In this document: positions 17,900 through 21,001 of the stretch, in pieces
Position numbering within the stretch: the stretch's first letter is position 1
Layout of the letters: each line of letters begins with the position of its first letter
DNA from: CAVZXS01 sp963779325
Lineage (GTDB): Bacteria > Bacteroidota > Bacteroidia > Chitinophagales > Chitinophagaceae
DNA length: 21,001 bases
Assembly (NCBI GenBank): GCA_963779325.1
Contig: CAVZXS010000036.1
Span: 1-21,001 of the forward strand
Reading direction: 5' to 3'
Notes under the pieces: generated by a model
The model's database searches: none
What the model was told of the DNA's origin: nothing
The model's input: the letters and a program-made list of their open reading frames with translations, nothing else
Program-made: the position numbers and the translations under genes

Positions 17900-18973
17900 T
17901 CATTTACTCCAAACTCTTCTTAAAAGTCGCAGCCAATTACCATGCATCAAATTCATAATATCTGTTTCTGTGTAACCTCTTTTTTTCAAAAGAGCCGGTA
18001 ATATTTGTATATCAGTAATCGTATCAATCTCGCAGGGAGATTGTTCTTTGCCAAAGGCGCCATCTAAATCGGAACCAACTCCTATATGTAAACTGTTTCC
18101 GGCTAATTGACAAATGTGGTCAATATGGTCAATCAATTTTTCAAGTGTACAACCCATTTCTTGTCGATCCGACTGTCTGAGTTTCCATCCAGGAACAATC
18201 ATCCACGCATCGAATGCGGCGCCAATCACCGCATCGCGTTGTATTAGTGTTTTTATTTGTTCATCGCTATATTGCCGGTTGTGATTAACAATACTCCTGC
18301 AATTATTATGACTTGCCCAAATGACTCCGCTAAAATAATCTATCGCCTGCCAAAAAGCATCATCACATAAATGCGTAGCATCAAGTATAATATTTAACCG
18401 CTCCATTTCTTTTAATAATGCTAATCCTTCTGCACCCATTTTACCGGTAGCATCTGTACCATTTGCGTAACGACCGGGCCCGTAATGCGCAGGCCCTAAT
18501 GCACGCAGACCATATTTGTAAGCTCTTTCCAAATGTTGTAAAGTAGTAATGGAATCAGCTCCTTCCAGGCTTAAAATATATCCGATAGGTTTGTGATCAT
18601 TTGGTGTTCCATCGTTCCAAACTGCCAAATGTAATTCCAGCGAACGACGGTCATGTATTATAATCATTTCACCTTCTTCTTCCATTGCTTTATACCAGGC
18701 CAACTGAGCCTGTGTTTGCGCCCATGCTTGTTGAGGTGAATGCCAGCCGGGCAATGGATTATCTGCAGAAACATATCTTGCAATTTGAGTCGCTACTACC
18801 AAACCAATATCAGCATCGCGTAAAGCGGGTAATGAAACGGTACTATTTCCCCGATCGGGTTTGTCAGTCATTCGTTTTTCTCTTGCCCGTATAGCATCAA
18901 TCGGCTCACGCAAATCGCGGTTCCATTCAATGGCATTCATGGAAAGATCTAAGTGTGCGTCGATAGTGAACAT
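17900..18973 (-). CDS. M19-family membrane-type dipeptidase
   Basis: This 357-residue protein resembles renal dipeptidase (peptidase M19), a two-zinc enzyme that cleaves dipeptides and tolerates a D-residue at the C-terminal position. Metal and active-site signatures are DAHLD (His7, Asp9), SLEGAD (bridging Glu137), DATHLCD (His201), SHNNCRSI (His222) and GSDLDG (300-305). No signal peptide or lipobox is seen, so it is probably cytosolic despite the family name. The gene is last in a minus-strand cluster, 53 bp after the PLP-enzyme gene. That context suggests it supplies D-amino acids, perhaps from peptidoglycan or modified peptides, to its neighbour. It is convergent with the hydroxyacyl-dehydrogenase-family gene. 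Confidence 0.93.
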   Translation of the reverse strand: MFTIDAHLDLSMNAIEWNRDLREPIDAIRAREKRMTDKPDRGNSTVSLPALRDADIGLVVATQIARYVSADNPLPGWHSPQQAWAQTQAQLAWYKAMEEEGEMIIIHDRRSLELHLAVWNDGTPNDHKPIGYILSLEGADSITTLQHLERAYKYGLRALGPAHYGPGRYANGTDATGKMGAEGLALLKEMERLNIILDATHLCDDAFWQAIDYFSGVIWASHNNCRSIVNHNRQYSDEQIKTLIQRDAVIGAAFDAWMIVPGWKLRQSDRQEMGCTLEKLIDHIDHICQLAGNSLHIGVGSDLDGAFGKEQSPCEIDTITDIQILPALLKKRGYTETDIMNLMHGNWLRLLRRVWSK

Positions 18974-19026
18974 AATTTGAAATGAATTTATAATTCGTAA
19001 CTGTTACTCAAAATTTATTGGGGCTC

Positions 19027-20136
19027 TCACAAACTTATTTTTCTATCTCTCGCAGCGTTCTTCCATTCGCTGGTTATTTTTCCTTTTTCAATTGTATACA
19101 TCCTTTCGTATAAAGCAACGGTCGGACAAATATGATAGGGCAGTCCGTACAATACATCGCCAATCTTAAAGGAATGCCCTGCGGATACTTCCAGCACAAG
19201 ATGTTCCTCGCTTTGTCCGACAGCTGTTAATCTTTCCGCATTTAAAAAGCAAACTCGTTTGCTGATATCGTTTTCAGCGGCAACAGATTTATGCCCAAGA
19301 TCAGTTGTTATTTTTGTTGAGGCAGGTAATGAAATGATACGTGTCACCAACACCACAGCCGGCAAAAAAGCCTGCTCGGGGCAAAGATCACTGTAGCCTT
19401 TATCCCAATATATAAAAGTGCCGGGGCTACATTCCATGTTTGTTCTTTTTGAATGAATAGGAAATGTAACGGAACCTCCCGTAATAATAGTTGAAACAGC
19501 TAAATCATATTTCTGTAAAGTTTTTTTGAATTCTTCGACAGCATTAAATGCTTCGTTGCATTGTTTTGTTCGTTCTTCGATATTTAAACTCCTGATATGC
19601 CCGTCGTATGCATGAATACCGGCAACAGTTATTCCTTTCGTCCCGGCAATATATTTATATAATTCAATTGCATCTGAACCGGGAGCAATACCTGTTCTGT
19701 TCATACCAATATTCAAATCAATATAAACAGGAACGGTTAATCGGGCTTTGGAAAATGCTTTTGCCTGTTCAGCAGCAATAACTATATTATCAGTTAAGCA
19801 ACTGTATACCGTACCCGGATATTTTTTTATTACCCCAATAAAACGTTTCAGTTTCGGGCCTTGAGGTTGATACGCCAGTAAAGCATCAGGAGCTTTACAC
19901 AGGCCAAGTAATTCTGCTTCAGCAATGGTGGCGCATTTAAATTTACTGATCCCTGCTTCCAGCATTAATTGAATGGCTTCGGCAGATTTGTTTGTTTTTA
20001 TATGAGGACGTAATCGGTTACTATCGCCTGCCATTTTAATAGCCGTCTCTATATTTTTCCTTACTCTCTCCGGAAATACTATCAGGGCGGGTGTATCAAG
20101 TTTATCGATGTCTTTAATTTCATACCAATCATTCAT
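19027..20136 (-). CDS. D-threonine aldolase / D-serine dehydratase-like PLP enzyme
   Basis: This 369-residue fold-type III PLP enzyme has an alanine-racemase-like N-terminal barrel. The Schiff-base lysine is Lys47 in RPHIKTNKS, with the phosphate-binding GGS at 220-222 and ECSPGTFIYWD (235-245). The C-terminal domain carries H-x-C (His335, Cys337 in YHICPT). In chicken D-serine dehydratase an H-x-C pair binds zinc, while classical D-threonine aldolases have H-x-D, so the Cys leans toward the dehydratase side. Either way a D-3-hydroxy amino acid is the expected substrate. It lies between the RidA-family gene (55 bp upstream) and the dipeptidase (53 bp downstream), a setting that suits D-serine breakdown. 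Cytosolic; no signal peptide. Confidence 0.9.
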   Translation of the reverse strand: MNDWYEIKDIDKLDTPALIVFPERVRKNIETAIKMAGDSNRLRPHIKTNKSAEAIQLMLEAGISKFKCATIAEAELLGLCKAPDALLAYQPQGPKLKRFIGVIKKYPGTVYSCLTDNIVIAAEQAKAFSKARLTVPVYIDLNIGMNRTGIAPGSDAIELYKYIAGTKGITVAGIHAYDGHIRSLNIEERTKQCNEAFNAVEEFKKTLQKYDLAVSTIITGGSVTFPIHSKRTNMECSPGTFIYWDKGYSDLCPEQAFLPAVVLVTRIISLPASTKITTDLGHKSVAAENDISKRVCFLNAERLTAVGQSEEHLVLEVSAGHSFKIGDVLYGLPYHICPTVALYERMYTIEKGKITSEWKNAARDRKISL

Positions 20137-20191
20137 GGCAGTTTTTTTTACACTTTTTTTTCAGGAAATCATCTTCATCAGTATTTACCGT

Positions 20192-20662
20192 CTATTCTAT
20201 TTCAAATACCGCTTCAATTTCTACAGAAACATTATTGGGCAGCGAACCCATTCCTACAGCGCTGCGAACACCTTTGCCATTTTCGTCTCCCCATAATTGT
20301 ACATAAAGTTCACTGCATCCGTTAATGATCAATGCATGTTTGGTATACTCAGGAATTGAGTTAACCATCCCGAACAATTTAATGACCCGCTTAATTTTAT
20401 CTAATGTGCCAAAATATTTTTTTACGGAACTAAGTATGGCTAATCCGCATTGTAAAGCGGCATGTTTAGCCTCCTCATCGCTTACTGCACTACCTACTTT
20501 GCCTGTCATAAAACTACCATCCTTGTTAATGGATATATGCCCGGATACATATAACAGGTTACCTACTACCAGTGTGGAGTGATAAATTCCCTTGGAGCCC
20601 GGTAATGTTGGAAGCGACAACCCTAATTCACTTAATTTTTGCTCAATACCTTTTGTATTCAT
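20192..20662 (-). CDS. RidA/YjgF-family enamine/imine deaminase
   Basis: This 156-residue protein is a little longer than E. coli RidA (about 128). It keeps LLYVSGHIS (36-44) and the C-terminal RSAVGMGSLPNNVSVEIEAVFEIE-type block, with Arg133, equivalent to the substrate-carboxylate Arg of RidA, and Glu150. Members with these residues hydrolyse reactive 2-aminoacrylate-type enamines formed by PLP dehydratases. Others in the family lack the activity, so conservation of Arg133 matters. It is first of three minus-strand genes; the next, a D-serine dehydratase-like enzyme, would make just such an enamine. Start is the ATG at 20662; no strong ribosome binding site is seen, as usual in Bacteroidota. 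Confidence 0.92.
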   Translation of the reverse strand: MNTKGIEQKLSELGLSLPTLPGSKGIYHSTLVVGNLLYVSGHISINKDGSFMTGKVGSAVSDEEAKHAALQCGLAILSSVKKYFGTLDKIKRVIKLFGMVNSIPEYTKHALIINGCSELYVQLWGDENGKGVRSAVGMGSLPNNVSVEIEAVFEIE

Positions 20663-20673
20663 TTTTTATATAA

Positions 20674-20871
20674 ATAAATTTTAAAATTGATCCAATAAGT
20701 AAAATTGCCGGATTCATTGTCATAAGGGGTACAAAAGAATTCCTCGAATTTACTAAAAAAGGAGAACCAAAAGTGCGAAAAACCGTGTCGGAGGACAACT
20801 TCGCCATTGTTATATCTACGGGTAGCCACAATGGCAAAGAACTCTTAATCAAAATACATTTGAAGGGCTAA
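20674..20871 (+). pseudogene. Possible 5'-truncated coding remnant of unknown function
   Basis: A 65-codon open frame on the plus strand ends at TAA 20869-20871 and reads like real protein (KIAGFIVIRGTKEFLEFTKK; VSEDNFAIVISTG; KELLIKIHLKG), with mixed charge and hydrophobic strands. It has no ATG, GTG or TTG in frame at its 5' end; the codons before are ATA and ATT, after a TAA at 20671. It could be a decayed fragment, a gene with an unusual start, or one whose start (TTG 20687) is lost to an indel. I do not recognise the family, and chance remains possible. Confidence 0.3.
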
Positions 20872-20906
20872 ATTTTGTATATTTACGATAACCATAGCTG
20901 CCAAAA

Positions 20907-21001
20907 ATGAAATTCAGAATACTTCTACTTATTATAACTGCCGCCGCCCTTTTTGCTGCATGGACAAGCTGTAGTAATAATGGCAAACGTGATGAAAGTA
21001 A
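20907..21001 (+). CDS. Putative lipoprotein, N-terminus only
   Basis: The ATG at 20907 begins a short basic N-region, a hydrophobic core (ILLLIITAAALFAA) and a lipobox-like WTSC with Cys22, followed by polar residues (SNNGKRDES). This is a type II signal peptide. The gene runs off the right edge after 31 codons, so no function can be given. An A-rich run precedes the start. TATATTTA at 20878-20885, with TTTG at 20859-20862, may be its promoter, but the spacing is short. Confidence 0.75.
   Translation, partial: MKFRILLLIITAAALFAAWTSCSNNGKRDES

Noticed and set aside
19249..19262. GCAAAC-TC-GTTTGC, a perfect palindrome resembling the LacI operators
   Set aside because: Its arms are spaced two bases wider than in the four intergenic sites, and it lies deep inside the PLP-enzyme gene; LacI-family binding is spacing-sensitive.
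20643..20852. Open frame of 69 codons on the minus strand upstream of the RidA gene
   Set aside because: It overlaps the RidA start, has no recognisable features, and lies antisense to the more protein-like plus-strand frame.

Overview
The window looks like a chromosomal segment of a Bacteroidota member, most likely of the Chitinophagaceae type. The reasons are a SusC/SusD pair, FG-GAP/ASPIC-UnbV lipoproteins, a DUF5107-TPR protein, AT-rich intergenic DNA and the lack of clear Shine-Dalgarno sites. No rRNA, tRNA, transposase, phage or CRISPR sequence was seen.

Layout. Positions 1-5397 lie on the minus strand: a DUF5107/TPR secreted protein (3' end cut by the window edge, frameshifted), a NahK-like sugar kinase and a LacI-family regulator. 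Positions 5525-17894 lie on the plus strand: a DUF5009/HGSNAT-like membrane acyltransferase, galactose mutarotase (galM), SusC, SusD (frameshifted), a strong terminator hairpin, an FG-GAP/ASPIC-UnbV lipoprotein (frameshifted), a short-chain dehydrogenase and a 3-hydroxyacyl-CoA-dehydrogenase-family enzyme. Positions 17900-20662 lie on the minus strand and form a separate cluster: an M19 dipeptidase, a D-threonine aldolase/D-serine dehydratase-like PLP enzyme and a RidA-family deaminase. At the right edge a new lipoprotein gene starts on the plus strand, preceded by what looks like a coding remnant.

How it may work together. The left two thirds reads as a sugar uptake and use locus. SusC/SusD would import an oligosaccharide, GalM and the kinase would handle released monosaccharides, and the LacI protein would sense the sugar. 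Four near-identical operator-like sites (consensus GCAANCGNTTGC) lie in front of the kinase operon, in the lacI/DUF5009 divergent region (two sites 21 bp apart) and in front of susC. This supports one local regulon. The kinase and acyltransferase families both suggest an amino sugar, but that is inference. The right-hand cluster is best read as D-amino-acid/dipeptide breakdown, with RidA clearing the reactive enamine a D-serine dehydratase would make.

Quality warning. Three large surface-protein genes carry seven single-base frame changes in total, while all the other complete genes are intact. In SusD and the FG-GAP protein the changes cancel out. Assembly or sequencing indels are the simplest explanation, but gene decay cannot be excluded from the sequence alone. 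I found no clearly new multi-gene system; the most notable items are the operator set, a palindromic repeat inserted in frame in the FG-GAP gene, and the D-amino-acid cluster.
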